Shown one piece after another: positions 19,007-27,994 of a stretch of DNA of 64,000 nt. The position numbers and the translations under genes were made by a program. Every line of letters starts with the position of its first letter. The stretch's first letter is position 1. Source of the DNA: Desulfobacteraceae bacterium (lineage in GTDB: Bacteria; Desulfobacterota; Desulfobacteria; Desulfobacterales; Desulfosarcinaceae). Where the stretch lies: the NCBI GenBank assembly GCA_027068085.1, contig JAMOUQ010000029.1, forward strand, positions 62,001-126,000, written 5' to 3'. The notes beneath the pieces were generated by a model, which had not been told where the DNA came from, ran no database searches, and was given only the letters and a program-made list of their open reading frames with translations.

Positions 19007-20728
19007 ATGGACAGCGAAAAACTGAAAAGACTGATCGATGCGGCCGCCGGCCGCCGGCCGGTGGACCTTCTGCTGGAAAACGCGCGCTTGCTAAACGTCT
19101 TCACGGCAAAGACGGAAAGAACTTCCATCGCCATTGCAGACGGGTACGTGGTGGGCTTCTGCGCGCAGGAGGCCCGCCGGAAGATGGACCTGGAGGACAG
19201 GTTCGTTGCCCCCGGCCTGATAGATGCCCATGTCCACCTGGAAAGCTCCCTGACCTGTCCGGCCGAGTATGCCAGGGCGGTGGTGCCGCGGGGGACTGCG
19301 GCCGTGGTGGCAGATCCCCACGAGATCGCCAACGTGCTGGGCCGCGACGGTATCGACTACATGCTCAGGGCATCGGAAGATCTGCCCCTGGATGTCTACC
19401 TGGCCCTGCCGTCCTGCGTGCCGGCAACCTCCATGGAGACCGCCGGTGCCCGGCTCGAAGCCCGGGATCTTGCGCCCCTGCTGGAGCATCCGCGGGTGGT
19501 GGCCCTGGCCGAAATGATGAATTTTCCGGGGGTGATCGCGGCCGACGCCGACGTGCTGGCCAAGATTGCGGCGGCCGGCCGGGCGGGAAAACCGGTCGAC
19601 GGCCATGCCCCCGGGCTGGAAGGACAGGGCCTGCAGGCCTATCTGGCAGCCGGCATTGCCAGTGACCACGAGTGTACCACGGCTGCCGAGGCTTACGAAA
19701 AACTGGCCGCCGGCATGCATGTCATGATCCGCCAGGGAACGGGCGCCCGCAACCTGGACGACCTGGTTGAGATTGTAAATCAACGGACCTGTCACCGGAT
19801 CATGCTGTGCACCGACGATCGCCATCCCCACCATCTGATGGAAGAAGGCCACATGGATGCGCTGGTAAGACAGGCCATTTCCCGGGGCGTGGACCCGGTG
19901 ACGGCCGTCCGTATGGCCACCCTCAACCCGGCCGAGTATTTCGGACTGCGCCACCTGGGGGCGGTGGCACCGGGCCGGAGGGCCGATCTGGTGATCCTGG
20001 ACGACCTGGAGAAGTTCCAAGTCTCCAGGGTGTTTCACGCCGGCCGGCAGGTTGCCGCCGCCGGCAAGCTGGAGCCGGACCTGGAGCCCGGCGCGAGGCC
20101 GGCAGCTCCTTCGCCCATGCGGATCGATGCCCGGAGCGTCGATTTCCGGATTGCGGCCGGCGGCAGGAGGATTCGGGTGATCCAGGTCACCGACGGCCGG
20201 ATAGTCACCGGCAGCCTGGTGGCAGAAGCCGCCGTCGAGCGGGGCCAGGCGGTGAGCGATCCGGCCAGGGATCTGCTCAAGCTGGCGGTGATCGAGCGTT
20301 ACCAGGGAAGCGGCCAAATGGGCATGGGGTTTGTCAGGGGATTCGGCCTCAAACGCGGGGCCCTGGCTTCCACCGTGGCCCATGATTCCCACAACCTGGT
20401 GGTGGTGGGGGCCGACGATGAAGACATGCGCCTGGCCGTGGCCGGCCTGGTGGAGATGGGTGGCGGCCTGATGGCTGTGGAAGGGGGCAGGGTGCTGGCC
20501 GAACTTGACCTGCCGCTTGCGGGCCTGATGTCGCCCGAGCCGCTGGAAACAGTGCGCCGCTGCCTGGACGATCTGCTGGCGGCTGCCAGGTCCCTTGACT
20601 GCGTGCTGTCGGATCCTTTCATGAGCCTGAGTTTTCTGGCTCTGCCGGTGATTCCCGAGCTGAAGCTCACCGACAAGGGCCTGGTGGACGTTACCGTTTT
20701 CAGGCCGGTATCCCTGTTTGTTGATTGA
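19007..20728 (+). CDS. ade: Adenine deaminase
   Basis: 573 residues, typical of Ade (adenine to hypoxanthine plus ammonia; purine salvage). Amidohydrolase metal motifs are intact: PGLIDAHVHLESSL near residue 70, VADPHEIANVLG near 103, DGHAPGLEGQGL near 200, and DDRHPHHLMEEGHMDALVRQ near 270. The C-terminal adenine-deaminase domain includes GMGFVRGFGLKRGALASTVA and HDSHNLVVVGADDEDM. The mtnA gene follows, which also feeds adenine/methylthio-nucleoside salvage. Confidence 0.95.
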   Translation: MDSEKLKRLIDAAAGRRPVDLLLENARLLNVFTAKTERTSIAIADGYVVGFCAQEARRKMDLEDRFVAPGLIDAHVHLESSLTCPAEYARAVVPRGTAAVVADPHEIANVLGRDGIDYMLRASEDLPLDVYLALPSCVPATSMETAGARLEARDLAPLLEHPRVVALAEMMNFPGVIAADADVLAKIAAAGRAGKPVDGHAPGLEGQGLQAYLAAGIASDHECTTAAEAYEKLAAGMHVMIRQGTGARNLDDLVEIVNQRTCHRIMLCTDDRHPHHLMEEGHMDALVRQAISRGVDPVTAVRMATLNPAEYFGLRHLGAVAPGRRADLVILDDLEKFQVSRVFHAGRQVAAAGKLEPDLEPGARPAAPSPMRIDARSVDFRIAAGGRRIRVIQVTDGRIVTGSLVAEAAVERGQAVSDPARDLLKLAVIERYQGSGQMGMGFVRGFGLKRGALASTVAHDSHNLVVVGADDEDMRLAVAGLVEMGGGLMAVEGGRVLAELDLPLAGLMSPEPLETVRRCLDDLLAAARSLDCVLSDPFMSLSFLALPVIPELKLTDKGLVDVTVFRPVSLFVD

Positions 20729-20768
20729 GCCTTGAATGCCGAAGTATCGGAAGGAAAAAAGATCACCC

Positions 20769-21869
20769 ATGGATGAATTGAACCCCAACCGGCCCATCTG
20801 GCTTGCTGACGACGGCCTTGCCGTCAGGGTAATCGACCAGAGAAAACTGCCCCACGAGCTGGAGATCCTCGACCTGACCACGGTGGACCGGGTTATCCAA
20901 GCCATCGTGGAGATGGTGGTCCGGGGCGCCCCCCTGATAGGGGTGACCGGGGCCTACGGGGTGATGCTGGCTGCTGCCGCAGCCGGCGGCCGGGCAGAAC
21001 TGGAAAAAGAGGCCGGGCGCATCAAGGCCGCCCGGCCCACGGCGGTCAACCTGGCCTGGGCCGTGGACCGGACCCTGGCGGCGGCCCTAGAGTGCGGAAG
21101 GCAGCCGGACCGGGTGGCCGCCGCCCGGCAGGAGGCCGGCCGGATTGCTGCCGGGGAAGCGGAGAACTGTCGCCGGATAGGGAGCCACGGGGCCCGGCTG
21201 ATCCAGGAGGCAAGCCGCCGCAAGGAGGGGAAAACGGTCAACATCCTCACCCATTGCAATGCCGGCTGGCTGGCCTGCGTTGAGTGGGGAACTGCCACGG
21301 CTCCGATCTACGTGGCCCATGGCCGGGGACTGAAGGTTCACGTCTGGGTGGACGAGACCCGGCCCCTGAACCAGGGAGCCCGGCTGACGGCCTGGGAGCT
21401 CGGCCGCCGGGGCGTGCCCCACACGGTGATCGCGGACAACGCCGGCGGCCATCTGATGCAGCACGGGCTGGTGGACATGGTGATCGTCGGAACCGACCGC
21501 ACCACCGCCGCCGGGGACGTGGCCAACAAGATCGGCACCTATCTCAAGGCCCTGGCGGCCCGCGACAACGACGTGCCTTTCTACGTGGCCCTGCCTTCTT
21601 CGACCTTCGACTGGCGGATCAGCGACGGGTTGCGCCAGATCCCCATCGAGGAACGCGACCCGGACGAGGTCCGCTACGTCCGGGGCCTGGCAGGAGAAAG
21701 TACCCGGCAGGTACTGGTGCCGCCGGCCCAAAGCCCGGCTGCCAATCCGGCCTTCGATGTCACCCCGGCCCGCCTGGTTACCGGACTGATCACCGAAAGA
21801 GGGATCTGCCGGGCCACCGCAGCCGACATTGCCCGCCTTTTTCCGGACAAGGCCGGTGCCGCGGCTTGA
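20769..21869 (+). CDS. mtnA: S-methyl-5-thioribose-1-phosphate isomerase
   Basis: 366 residues from ATG 20769 (GGAAGGA upstream; an in-frame ATG at 20736 is an alternative). MtnA converts methylthioribose 1-phosphate to the ribulose form, in methionine/5'-deoxyadenosine salvage. Motifs: VVRGAPLIGVTGAYGV near residue 45, the catalytic Cys in LTHCNAGWLACVEWGTA near 165, ETRPLNQGARLTAWEL, and the catalytic Asp in VGTDRTTAAGDVANKIGTY near 245. It follows ade on the same strand and may be co-transcribed. Confidence 0.95.
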   Translation: MDELNPNRPIWLADDGLAVRVIDQRKLPHELEILDLTTVDRVIQAIVEMVVRGAPLIGVTGAYGVMLAAAAAGGRAELEKEAGRIKAARPTAVNLAWAVDRTLAAALECGRQPDRVAAARQEAGRIAAGEAENCRRIGSHGARLIQEASRRKEGKTVNILTHCNAGWLACVEWGTATAPIYVAHGRGLKVHVWVDETRPLNQGARLTAWELGRRGVPHTVIADNAGGHLMQHGLVDMVIVGTDRTTAAGDVANKIGTYLKALAARDNDVPFYVALPSSTFDWRISDGLRQIPIEERDPDEVRYVRGLAGESTRQVLVPPAQSPAANPAFDVTPARLVTGLITERGICRATAADIARLFPDKAGAAA

Positions 21870-21896
21870 CACCGGAACCAGGATAGGGCAGGAAAG

Positions 21897-22409
21897 ATGG
21901 CCATGTTGACCGAACTTGAAAAAAGAGTGATTGCCTCGATCCAGGGCGACATACCCATCGTGGAGCGGCCCTATGCCGAGCTTGCCCGCAAACTGGGAAT
22001 CAGCGAGCAGCTCCTGCTCGATACCCTCCGCAGCCTCTGCCGGCGGGGAGTGATCCGCCGTTTCGGGGCCACCCTGCGCCACCAGAAGTCGGGCTATGGC
22101 GCCAACGCCATGACCGCCTGGCAGGTGGAGGAAGACAGGGTGGAAGAGGTTGGCCGGATAATGGCCTCTTTCCGGGAGGTCTCCCACTGCTACCGCCGTG
22201 ATCCCACCCCCCGCTGGCCTTACAATCTGTATACCATGATTCACGGCTCCACCGAGGAAGACTGCCGGCAGGTCGCCCGGCGCATGGCCCGCGAGGCGAA
22301 AGTGGACGACTATACCCTTCTTTTCAGCCGGCGGGAGCTGAAAAAGACTTCCATGCAGTATTTCGATATCGCTCCGGACGGCGATCAGGATCAAGCCGAC
22401 CAGGCATGA
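21897..22409 (+). CDS. ahbB: Siroheme decarboxylase-type Lrp/AsnC protein (AhbB-like)
   Basis: 170 residues. An N-terminal winged-helix (ELEKRVIASIQGDIPIVERP, ARKLGISEQLLLDTLRSL, GVIRRFGATLRHQKSGYGAN) is followed by an AsnC ligand domain with FREVSHCYRRDPTPRWPYNL. The RRFGATLRHQ and SHCY-R segments with WPYNLY are typical of AhbA/AhbB, which decarboxylate sirohaem to didecarboxysirohaem in the alternative haem route of sulfate reducers and archaea. The partner AhbA is not in the window, so a heteromeric role is inferred. Its stop overlaps the next gene's start by four bases. Confidence 0.8.
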   Translation: MAMLTELEKRVIASIQGDIPIVERPYAELARKLGISEQLLLDTLRSLCRRGVIRRFGATLRHQKSGYGANAMTAWQVEEDRVEEVGRIMASFREVSHCYRRDPTPRWPYNLYTMIHGSTEEDCRQVARRMAREAKVDDYTLLFSRRELKKTSMQYFDIAPDGDQDQADQA

Positions 22410-23761
22410 ACAAGGTTCCAGGATCTTCAGATGCTCCCGGGGTGCTGCTTGTAAATCCCTGGATTCACGATTTTGCGGCCTTCGACTACTGGGCCAAGCC
22501 AGTGGGACTGTTGCTCCTGGCCGCCCTGCTGCGCAGCTGCGGCGCAAGGGTTGCTTACATCGACTGCCTCGACCGCTTTCATCCCCGTTCCACCGTGGCA
22601 GGCAGGACCAAGCCCGACGGGCGCGGCCCTTACCAGAAAACCGCCATCGCCAAGCCGCCGGCCCTGGCGAAAGTGCCCCGCACCTGGAGCCGCTACGGCA
22701 TCCGGCCGCAGTGGCTGCGCCGGGATCTTGCCCGCACTCCAAAACCCGACCTGATCCTGGTCACCTCGATGATGACGTACTGGTATCCTGGCGTCCGGGA
22801 AACCATTGCCGAACTCAAGCGGGCCTTTCCGGACGTTCCCCTGGCCCTGGGAGGCGTCTATGCCACCCTTTGCCCGGATCATGCCCGCAAAGTCAGCGGA
22901 GCCGACCTGGTTTTGAGCGGCCCCGGGGAGACGGCTGTTTTCGGACTGCTGAAGGAGTATACCGGCTGGCGGGTGAAGCCGGATTTCGATCCGGACCGGC
23001 TGGACACCTACCCCTGGCCGGCCCTGGATCTGCAGCGCCGTCTGGCCTACGTTCCGCTGCTGACCGGCAGGGGATGTCCTTTCAGGTGCGCCTATTGCGC
23101 TTCTTTTCTGCTGGAGGAGAATCTGCGGCGGCGCAGCCCGGAGGCGGTCATGGAAGAAATCCGCCACTGGCACGGCAACTTCGGGGTGCGCAACTTTGCC
23201 TTTTACGATGACGCTTTGCTGGTGGATGCCCAAAGGCACGCCCTGCCCCTGCTGGAAAAGATAGCTGCCTCGCCCCTGGAGCTTGCCTTTCATACTCCCA
23301 ACGCCCTCCACGTGCGGGGCATAGACCGGCAGGTTGCCCGCATGCTCCGCCGGGCGGGCTTTCAGACCATCCGCCTGGGGCTGGAGACGACCGCCTTCGA
23401 GCAACGCAGCCAGCTGGACGCCAAGGTGACTGAAATGCAGTTCCGGCAAGCGGTGGCAAACCTGAAAGACGCCGGCTTCCGGGCTTCCCAGGTAGGGGCC
23501 TATCTTTTGGCCGGCCTGCCCGGCCAGTCCTTCCGGGCCGTGGCCCGCTCCATCGAAGTGGTCAAGTCCGCGGGCATCACCCCGGTTCTGGCCCACTACA
23601 GCCCGATTCCCGGCACCAGGCTCTGGCCGCAGGCCGTGGCTGCCTCGCCTTACGACATCGCAGCCGATCCGCTCCTGACCAACAACGCCATCTTTCCCTG
23701 CCGCCGCCAGGGGTTTTCATGGCAGGATCTTAGCCGCCTGAAAAACCTCTGCCGGGCCTGA
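22406..23761 (+). CDS. B12-binding-domain radical SAM protein
   Basis: 451 residues. The N-terminal 190 residues resemble a cobalamin-binding Rossmann domain (VLLVNPWIHDFAAFDYWAKP, ALGGVYATLCPDHA); the radical SAM core follows with CPFRCAYC at about residues 224-231 (CxxxCxxC) and later HTPNALHVRGID and GLPGQSFRAVARSIE. The reaction cannot be deduced. Coupling (ATGA) to the AhbB-like gene suggests a link to tetrapyrrole metabolism, but the sequence is not recognisably the haem synthase AhbD. Confidence 0.85.
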   Translation: MNKVPGSSDAPGVLLVNPWIHDFAAFDYWAKPVGLLLLAALLRSCGARVAYIDCLDRFHPRSTVAGRTKPDGRGPYQKTAIAKPPALAKVPRTWSRYGIRPQWLRRDLARTPKPDLILVTSMMTYWYPGVRETIAELKRAFPDVPLALGGVYATLCPDHARKVSGADLVLSGPGETAVFGLLKEYTGWRVKPDFDPDRLDTYPWPALDLQRRLAYVPLLTGRGCPFRCAYCASFLLEENLRRRSPEAVMEEIRHWHGNFGVRNFAFYDDALLVDAQRHALPLLEKIAASPLELAFHTPNALHVRGIDRQVARMLRRAGFQTIRLGLETTAFEQRSQLDAKVTEMQFRQAVANLKDAGFRASQVGAYLLAGLPGQSFRAVARSIEVVKSAGITPVLAHYSPIPGTRLWPQAVAASPYDIAADPLLTNNAIFPCRRQGFSWQDLSRLKNLCRA

Positions 23762-23768
23762 CGCGGGC

Positions 23769-25544
23769 TCAAAAGGGCAGTTTCAGGCCTTTCAGCAGGT
23801 CGTTGCCCATGTTGAGGCGCCGGGTGATTTCCTTTTCCAGGGGGCCTAGCACGGCCGTCTTTTTTCGGGCTTCAGCCAGGGCAGGGCCGACTTTTTCGGA
23901 GATGGCGGCCCGCAGTTCTTTTTCCAGCCGGGCGGCCTTGCCGGCCAGGCTGGCGGCCACGGCCTTTTTCAATATCCGGTCCAGGTCTGATGAGATCCGG
24001 GTGCTGACCTCCGGTCCCTGCTGCACTATTTCCGCCCGGAACCCGAAATCATGGACCTTTTCAAGCACCCGGCCGATTTCCTCCGCCAGACCGGACACCT
24101 TGCCGGTGTCGGCCGCCAGCTTGAGCTGCGCCAGTTTGCCCTTGAGCCGGGCCTCCAGGCGGCCTTTGGCGGCTTCAATATCCAGGACCAGGTCGGCCAG
24201 GCCGGACTCGATGTTCACCGGCAGCCGGTCCAGGGCCTCGATTGTCAGCCCCTTTATCCTAAATCCGGCTATCTGCGCATCGAGCCTGTGGCGGGGATCA
24301 CGGGGCCTGGTGAAATCCAGTCGGCCGACGACCGACAGGCTGTCCAGGCCCTCCAGGTTGCGGCCCAGCAGGCGCAGAACCGTGGGCCGGCCGATCAGGG
24401 CCGGGGCATCGGAAACATCGGTAAGGCTGCCCCTGATCTTGCCGGCTGTCAGGATCAGGCCGATTTTGGCCTGCTGCAGCCAGAAGTCCGGCAAAGGACT
24501 GGTTTCGGCAAAGCGGATATCCAGCCCCCGGCCGCGGACCGGCTTGTGACGGACCGGTTTTTCGCGCTTTGCGGCGGGCCGGTTGAGATAGGGTTCGATC
24601 TTGAAATACCAGGCGGCTGCCGTCTGATACCAGCGGCACAGGCTGCGGCCGAAAATCAGGCGGCTGAGATTGGACAGCCCCTGGCCCGAGAGGGTGTATT
24701 TTTTCTTCAGCCGCTCCAGGTCGCGGGCCGGGGCCTTGGAAAGATCGGCGGCCCTTTTTTGGAATTCGGCTGCCTGGGACCGGAAATCGTCCCGGGCTTT
24801 TTCCAGGGTGGCGATGTCGCGGCGGATGGAAGCTGCCAGCTGTTTTATCTTGCCGGCCGAGCCGATTATGCCGGTAACCGAGCCGGAGTTTTTCCGGATG
24901 GCCTCGAATTGGCGGCGGTAGTTTTCGAGCTTCTTTTGATCGGGAAGCTGCTTCAGCCTATCTTCCCAGTACCGCCGGGCCTCTTCCAGGTCGGCCTCCA
25001 GCTTTTTGGCTTCCTCCAGGCTGGCGAGTTTTTCCCGCTCGACGATGCTGGCGGCATCGGGCAGGCTGAGGGCCGGCAGGTCGGTTGGCAGGCACAGGTC
25101 CCCCGGCGGGGCCGCAGGCTTGCCGGTGGCGGCGGAGCCGTTTTTGCCGGCAGCCGGCTGAGGTTTTTTCTCTTTTTTGACCACTTTCCCCGGCCGGCTG
25201 CGCCTGGTCCCCATGCGCAGGCCTGCGACATTCATTTTTTCGATTATCAGCTTGCGGCGCAGCAGGGGGCGGGGTGCGATGGCCATGCCGATCGTGTCTG
25301 CCGCCACCAGGTTGAAGGCCGGTTTTTGCGGATCGGTGACCTGGATCCCCTTCAGTTCCAGGGCCATGGGAAACAGGGAGAGGTCGGCTGCGGCAATGTC
25401 CACCTGGGCTCCCACGGCAGCAGTGGCCGCTTTTTCAAGGGATATTTTCACCAGCCAGCCTGCCAGCAGCCACCAGAAGAGCCACAGCGCCAGGCAGAAG
25501 GCGGCAAAGGCGGCCAGTCCTTTCCAGCGGATCAGACGGTTCAT
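23769..25544 (-). CDS. TIGR03545-like large membrane-anchored protein
   Basis: 591 residues. One N-terminal transmembrane segment (FAAFCLALWLFWWLLAGWLV) is followed by an AsmA-like start (DIAAADLSLFPMALELKGIQ), a charged coiled-coil region at about 165-310, and beta-rich C-terminal sequence (LTDVSDAPALIGRPTVLRLL, LDAQIAGFRIKGLTIEALD). This architecture and the adjacent small membrane gene match the TIGR03545/TIGR03546 pair, whose role is unknown; envelope lipid handling is a guess from the AsmA-like features. It overlaps the upstream partner by four bases. Confidence 0.78.
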   Translation of the reverse strand: MNRLIRWKGLAAFAAFCLALWLFWWLLAGWLVKISLEKAATAAVGAQVDIAAADLSLFPMALELKGIQVTDPQKPAFNLVAADTIGMAIAPRPLLRRKLIIEKMNVAGLRMGTRRSRPGKVVKKEKKPQPAAGKNGSAATGKPAAPPGDLCLPTDLPALSLPDAASIVEREKLASLEEAKKLEADLEEARRYWEDRLKQLPDQKKLENYRRQFEAIRKNSGSVTGIIGSAGKIKQLAASIRRDIATLEKARDDFRSQAAEFQKRAADLSKAPARDLERLKKKYTLSGQGLSNLSRLIFGRSLCRWYQTAAAWYFKIEPYLNRPAAKREKPVRHKPVRGRGLDIRFAETSPLPDFWLQQAKIGLILTAGKIRGSLTDVSDAPALIGRPTVLRLLGRNLEGLDSLSVVGRLDFTRPRDPRHRLDAQIAGFRIKGLTIEALDRLPVNIESGLADLVLDIEAAKGRLEARLKGKLAQLKLAADTGKVSGLAEEIGRVLEKVHDFGFRAEIVQQGPEVSTRISSDLDRILKKAVAASLAGKAARLEKELRAAISEKVGPALAEARKKTAVLGPLEKEITRRLNMGNDLLKGLKLPF

Positions 25545-26062
25545 GCCGTACCTCCCAGGTTGGATATGTTCTTGTAAACGGCAAAGATTTTGCTGGCCTT
25601 GATGGTCTGGGCCAGGGGCAGTTTGGCGATCCAGTCACGGATGTGCACCCGGTAACGCCGGACCAGCCAGTTGGTCAGCAGGAAAAGTGGCATGAAGGCC
25701 GCCAGGGCCACTGCCAGGCTGCCCATGACCACCGTATTGTAGAGCCGGTCCAGACGGAACCAGGTGGTGTTGTAAAGAGCGGTCCAGAAATCAAGCAGTC
25801 CTCCGGCGGTCAGCAGGGCCAGGCCGACCCGGTGAAAGAGGGGATCCAGGGCAAAGGCCAGGGCGCTGAAAAGGGGCCAGGCCACCAGGAAGGTCGACAG
25901 GTTGACCCGCAGCACCAGTACTGCCAGCAGCACCAGCAGGTTGTGGGGGCTTGCCAGGGGGCTGAAACCGATGACCATCGCCAGGCAGACCGCCAGACTG
26001 ATCTGCCAGGGGTCGGTTTCGGAATTGAGCACCTTGATTATTTTGGCCAGGGCTTCAAGCAT
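25541..26062 (-). CDS. TIGR03546-like small membrane protein
   Basis: 173 residues from ATG 26062, with AAAGGA eight bases upstream. It has three to four hydrophobic segments and DUF2062-like character (QISLAVCLAMVIGFSPLAS, HNLLVLLAVLVLRVN, MPLFLLTNWLVRRYRVHIRD). It is the usual partner of the TIGR03545 protein; the two genes overlap (ATGA) and must be translated together. Function is not known. A longer frame to 26134 adds residues without family resemblance. Confidence 0.78.
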   Translation of the reverse strand: MLEALAKIIKVLNSETDPWQISLAVCLAMVIGFSPLASPHNLLVLLAVLVLRVNLSTFLVAWPLFSALAFALDPLFHRVGLALLTAGGLLDFWTALYNTTWFRLDRLYNTVVMGSLAVALAAFMPLFLLTNWLVRRYRVHIRDWIAKLPLAQTIKASKIFAVYKNISNLGGTA

Positions 26063-26365
26063 GGTGCCGGTCCTTTCTTGGTTGGCTTCGCAAAAGGTTC
26101 CATTCAGTGTAAGGCGTCCTGACGGAGCCGTCAAGGCCCGGCCGGACGGTTTGGCTTTACTTGGAAATCCGATTGGGCTATGAAGGTCCGGCCTGAGTCG
26201 AACGTTTCAAATTTCGGTTAATTATTAACGAATTATTCTCTTTCATAAGTTATAGGCGGATCATGTTCCGGTGTGCCGGCCGGCCCTGAACTCCGCCGGG
26301 ATTCGGGACGGCGGCCAGAGACAGAAATGGCTGTGCCCGGAATTTGGGAATAGGTTTTTGCTTTT
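26063..26365. other. 303-bp intergenic region between divergent genes
   Basis: It holds the start signals of the TIGR03546-like and DMT genes. An AT-rich core (26215-26255) contains TTAAT-T-ATTAA and is the likely promoter zone. Bases 26083-26094 (TGGCTTCGCAAA) match the tip of the palindromic repeat at 41057, but no second arm is seen here. Confidence 0.45.
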
Positions 26366-27265
26366 ATGCCCGGAACCGATATCAAGTCCGACCTGTTGCT
26401 GCTGATCACGGCGGCCATCTGGGGCTTTGCCTTCGTGGCCCAGAGGGCCGGCATGGATTACGTGGGGCCTTTCACCTTCGGCGGCATCCGTTTTGCCCTG
26501 GGAACCCTGGTGCTGCTGCCGTTGGCCTGGAGGCGAGCGGCCGGCCACCGGTTCGGACAAGACGGCCTGACAACCCGGCGCGGGCATCTTGCCGGCGGGC
26601 TGCTGGCCGGCATCTTTCTTTTCGGCGGCGCCAGCCTGCAGCAGATGGGGCTGGTCTATACCACCGCCGGCAATGCCGGTTTCATAACCGGGCTTTACGT
26701 GGTGCTGGTGCCGATAATCGGCCTGGCCGTGGGGCGGCGGACCAACGCCGGAACCTGGACCGGGGCCCTGATGGCGGCAGCCGGACTCTATCTTCTTTGT
26801 GTAAAAGATGATTTCACCATCCAGCGGGGTGACCTGCTGGTGATGATCAGCGCTTTTCTCTGGGCCGGTCACGTGCTTTTGATCGACCGGGTGGCGGATG
26901 GGGCCCAGGCCCTGGTGCTGGCGGTGATCCAGTTTGCCGTTTGTGCCGTCCTCAGCCTGCTGGTGGCGGTGTTGGTCGAGAAGATCACCTGGGACGGTAT
27001 CAGGTCGGCCGCCTGGGCCATTGCCTACGGCGGGATCATGTCGGTGGGCATCGCTTACACTCTCCAGGTGGTGGCCCAGCAAAACGCCCATCCGGCCCAT
27101 GCGGCCATCTTCCTCAGCCTGGAAGCTGTTTTCGCCGTCGTCGGCGGCTGGATATTCCTGGACGAATCCATGTCCTTCAGGGCCCTTTGCGGCTGCGGCC
27201 TCATGCTGGCCGGCATGCTGGTATCCCAGCTCTACGGTATGTTCATGCGCCGCAAGCGGGCCTAG
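26366..27265 (+). CDS. DMT-superfamily (EamA) transporter
   Basis: 299 residues with ten hydrophobic segments in two EamA repeats. Typical marks are LITAAIWGFAFVAQRAGMDY at the N-terminus, GLVYTTAGNAGFITGLYVVL near residue 95, and ISAFLWAGHVLLIDR opening the second repeat. It lies in the inner membrane and exports or imports a small metabolite; the substrate cannot be told. It ends with TAG and converges on the broken hydrolase. Confidence 0.88.
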   Translation: MPGTDIKSDLLLLITAAIWGFAFVAQRAGMDYVGPFTFGGIRFALGTLVLLPLAWRRAAGHRFGQDGLTTRRGHLAGGLLAGIFLFGGASLQQMGLVYTTAGNAGFITGLYVVLVPIIGLAVGRRTNAGTWTGALMAAAGLYLLCVKDDFTIQRGDLLVMISAFLWAGHVLLIDRVADGAQALVLAVIQFAVCAVLSLLVAVLVEKITWDGIRSAAWAIAYGGIMSVGIAYTLQVVAQQNAHPAHAAIFLSLEAVFAVVGGWIFLDESMSFRALCGCGLMLAGMLVSQLYGMFMRRKRA

Positions 27266-27337
27266 CGCCTTTTCAGGCCCGGTTTTAGATCCTCCGGTTT
27301 CCTGCTTGCAGACAGAGAAAATGTTTGAAAAGAAAAA

Positions 27338-27949
27338 TCATCCGCCCAGCCACCGGCCGACCACCTGGATTATGTGTTGCCGGAAACCGGCGTAGAAATG
27401 GTCTGCTTCTTCCATGATGACCAGGTCTGCCTCGGGATTCCAGCGGGGGGCCATCTTCAGTATCTGCCCGGCCGGCGCTATTTCGTCCCGGCTGCCGGTA
27501 ATCACCAGCTTCAGGCCGGCAAGGCCGGTCACCCGGTCGAAGGACAGAAAAGCCACCGGCGGCGAGACCATGACCTGATCGACTGAATGGTCCTGGTATT
27601 GGCAGGCCCAGAGGCTGTTTACCCAGGCTCCGAAAGAGTAGCCGGCCAGGTGGATTTTTTTGTGACCCATCGCGCGCAGGTGGCCTACCGCCGCCTGGAC
27701 GTCCTAGACTTCGCCCCGGCCTCCGCTGTACTGTCCTTCGCTGTTGCCGGTGCCGCGGAAGTTGAAGCGCAGGACGCTCCATCCCTGCCGGCGGTAAGCC
27801 TCGGCCAGGGCCAGGACCACCGGGTTGTCCATGTCGCCGCCGTACAGGGGGTGGGGGTGGGTGATGACGGCGGCCCTGCCGGTGTCACTCCGGCTGATGA
27901 CAGCTTCCAGTCTCAGACCGCTGCTTTCAAATGCGCCAGGCTTGTCCAT
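27338..27949 (-). pseudogene. Alpha/beta hydrolase interrupted by an in-frame TAG
   Basis: A 203-residue serine hydrolase reading frame with one TAG at codon 82 (27704-27706). Both sides are in the same frame and both are conserved: before it HPHPLYGGDMDNPVV and FNFRGTGNSEGQYS; after it the nucleophile elbow GYSFGAW, GSRDEIAP (acid) and EEADHFY (His). The sequence around the stop, GRGEV-TAG-DVQAAVGHL, fits a single CAG or GAG to TAG change. It is either a recent nonsense mutation, a sequencing error, or amber decoding (pyrrolysine occurs in some Desulfobacterota); the first two are likelier. Confidence 0.75.
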
Positions 27950-27994
27950 GGCCGTTTTCCCCCAACCCTGAAGTGCCGTCCCCGCACAGGCGGC

